Part shown: one piece after another, positions 63,137 through 64,000 of the stretch
Numbering within the stretch: position 1 is the stretch's first letter
How the letters are laid out: each line of letters opens with the position of its first letter
Origin: Salinicola endophyticus
GTDB taxonomy: Bacteria; Pseudomonadota; Gammaproteobacteria; Pseudomonadales; Halomonadaceae
Direction: 5' to 3'
NCBI RefSeq assembly: GCF_003206575.1
Contig: NZ_PZJO01000007.1
Location: 1-64,000, forward strand
DNA length: 64,000 bases
The notes under the pieces: generated by a model
Databases searched by the model: none
The model's input: the letters and a program-made list of their open reading frames with translations, nothing else
Told to the model about the DNA's origin: nothing
Made by a program: the position numbers and the translations under genes

Positions 63137-64000
63137 TCACTCGAAGTAGCTGAAGGTCTCGCCGGGCTTGATGTCGAGCAGCGTGTGGTAGATCAGCTCG
63201 ATCACATGCTCGACGTCCTGCTTGTGGACCATCTCCACGGTGGTGTGCATATAGCGCAGCGGCAGCGAGATCAGCGCCGAGGCCACCCCCGAGTTGGAGT
63301 AGGCGAAGGCATCGGTATCGGTGCCGGTGGCCCGCGAACGCGGCAGACGCTGGAACGGGATCTTCTGCGCGTTGGCGACCTGGATCAGGCGCTCGCGCAG
63401 CTTGTTCTGGATCGCCGGGGCGTAGCAGATCACCGGGCCGTCGCCGATCTTGTTGGCGCCCTCGCGCTTGGGTTCGATCATCGGCGTCGAGGTGTCGTGG
63501 CTGACGTCGGTGACGATCGCCACGTTCGGCTTCAACCGCTCGGCGATCATCTCCGCCCCGCGCAGCCCCACTTCCTCCTGCACCGCGTTGACGATATAGA
63601 GGCCGACATCGAGCTTCTGCTTGCGCGCCTTCAGCAGCCGCGCCACTTCCGCGATCATGAAGCCGCCGATGCGGTTGTCGATCGCGCGGCAGACGAACTT
63701 GTCGCCATTGAGCACGAAGAACTCGTCCGGGTAGGTGATCACGCAACCGACATGCACGCCCAGCGCCTCGACCTCGTCCTTGGTGCTGGCACCGACGTCG
63801 ATGAAGATGTTGTCCAGCTCCGGCGGCTTCTCCTGCGGCCCCTGGCGACGGGTATGGATCGCCGGCCAGCCGAAGACGCCGGGCACGATGCCGTTGTCGG
63901 TGTGGATATTGACCCGCTTGGAGGGGGCGATCTGATGGTCGCTGCCGCCGTTGCGGATGACGTAGATCAGGCCGTTGTCGGTGATGTAGTTGACGTACCA
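63137..64000 (-). CDS. M42-family metallopeptidase (partial, 5' end beyond window)
   Basis: An aminopeptidase of the FrvX/PepA-TET type, open to the window edge; 287 codons are visible, so the N-terminus is missing. The metal-binding and catalytic residues can be seen in AIDNRIGG (bridging Asp), AVQEEVGLRGAEM (catalytic Glu-Glu), VTDVSHDTSTP (Asp) and the RYMHTTVEM His near the C-terminus. The C-terminus is LDIKPGETFSYFE. Confidence 0.93.
   Translation of the reverse strand, partial: WYVNYITDNGLIYVIRNGGSDHQIAPSKRVNIHTDNGIVPGVFGWPAIHTRRQGPQEKPPELDNIFIDVGASTKDEVEALGVHVGCVITYPDEFFVLNGDKFVCRAIDNRIGGFMIAEVARLLKARKQKLDVGLYIVNAVQEEVGLRGAEMIAERLKPNVAIVTDVSHDTSTPMIEPKREGANKIGDGPVICYAPAIQNKLRERLIQVANAQKIPFQRLPRSRATGTDTDAFAYSNSGVASALISLPLRYMHTTVEMVHKQDVEHVIELIYHTLLDIKPGETFSYFE

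Overview
The window looks like a chromosomal segment of a high-GC gammaproteobacterium, most likely a halophile of the Halomonadaceae (Halomonas, Salinicola or Kushneria type). The placement is an inference. It rests on a GH13 alpha-glucosidase whose catalytic residues fall at the same numbers as I recall for the Halomonas HaG enzyme, a PA4872-type oxaloacetate decarboxylase, the gammaproteobacterial glnA-ntrB-ntrC order and overall codon use. Most of the window is ordinary housekeeping sequence. The exceptions are a type VI secretion effector island at the left end and a complete type I-F CRISPR-Cas locus in the middle.

Layout. 1-6671: vgrG, a DUF4123 adaptor, a small co-chaperone-like gene, a Tox-REase-5 nuclease toxin with its immunity gene, and a second toxin/immunity copy exactly 1483 bp downstream whose toxin lacks the N-terminal region. 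6856-12373: dgt, oxaloacetate decarboxylase, a MetE-C-like methyltransferase and alpha-glucosidase. 12463-17956: the nitrogen control block (ntrC, ntrB, a DUF4124 protein, glnA with a sigma-54 promoter and NtrC-like sites), plus a decayed duplicate of the ntrC 3' end. 18075-23752: a polysaccharide-deacetylase-like protein, a nucleotidyltransferase, a TerC/CBS/CorC membrane protein and BipA/TypA. 24096-31737: a branched-chain-amino-acid-type ABC transporter, a LysR regulator and an azoreductase.

31813-43595: cas1, cas2-3, csy1, csy2, csy3, cas6f, a leader and a CRISPR array that I count as 49 repeats and 48 spacers. The 439-bp gap between cas2-3 and csy1 is the most interesting sequence here. 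On the minus strand it carries two degenerate I-F repeats flanking a spacer-like segment. That segment matches, with a correct CC PAM, a sequence about 70 bp away that overlaps a candidate promoter. The promoter points into a strongly structured transcript that ends in a mini-ORF with a consensus Shine-Dalgarno and two consecutive ATA codons. This is the architecture of a CreTA toxin-antitoxin RNA pair, in which a crRNA-like antitoxin uses Cascade to silence a toxic RNA and so makes the cell depend on its CRISPR-Cas.

43922-64000: a ROK sugar kinase behind a decayed zwf remnant, tRNA-Thr(CGT), a CSS-EAL phosphodiesterase, a NodT-type efflux outer membrane protein, an AI-2E family transporter, a cysteine-rich small protein pair, katG, a Zur-box-controlled znuCB-znuA zinc uptake cluster with an extra 48-residue His-rich membrane microprotein at its head, a YcaQ-like glycosylase, OmpW, an aaeBXA-like efflux operon and an M42 aminopeptidase cut by the window edge. 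Several intergenic gaps hold short degenerate tandem repeats with 13-24 bp units, which appears to be a trait of this genome.
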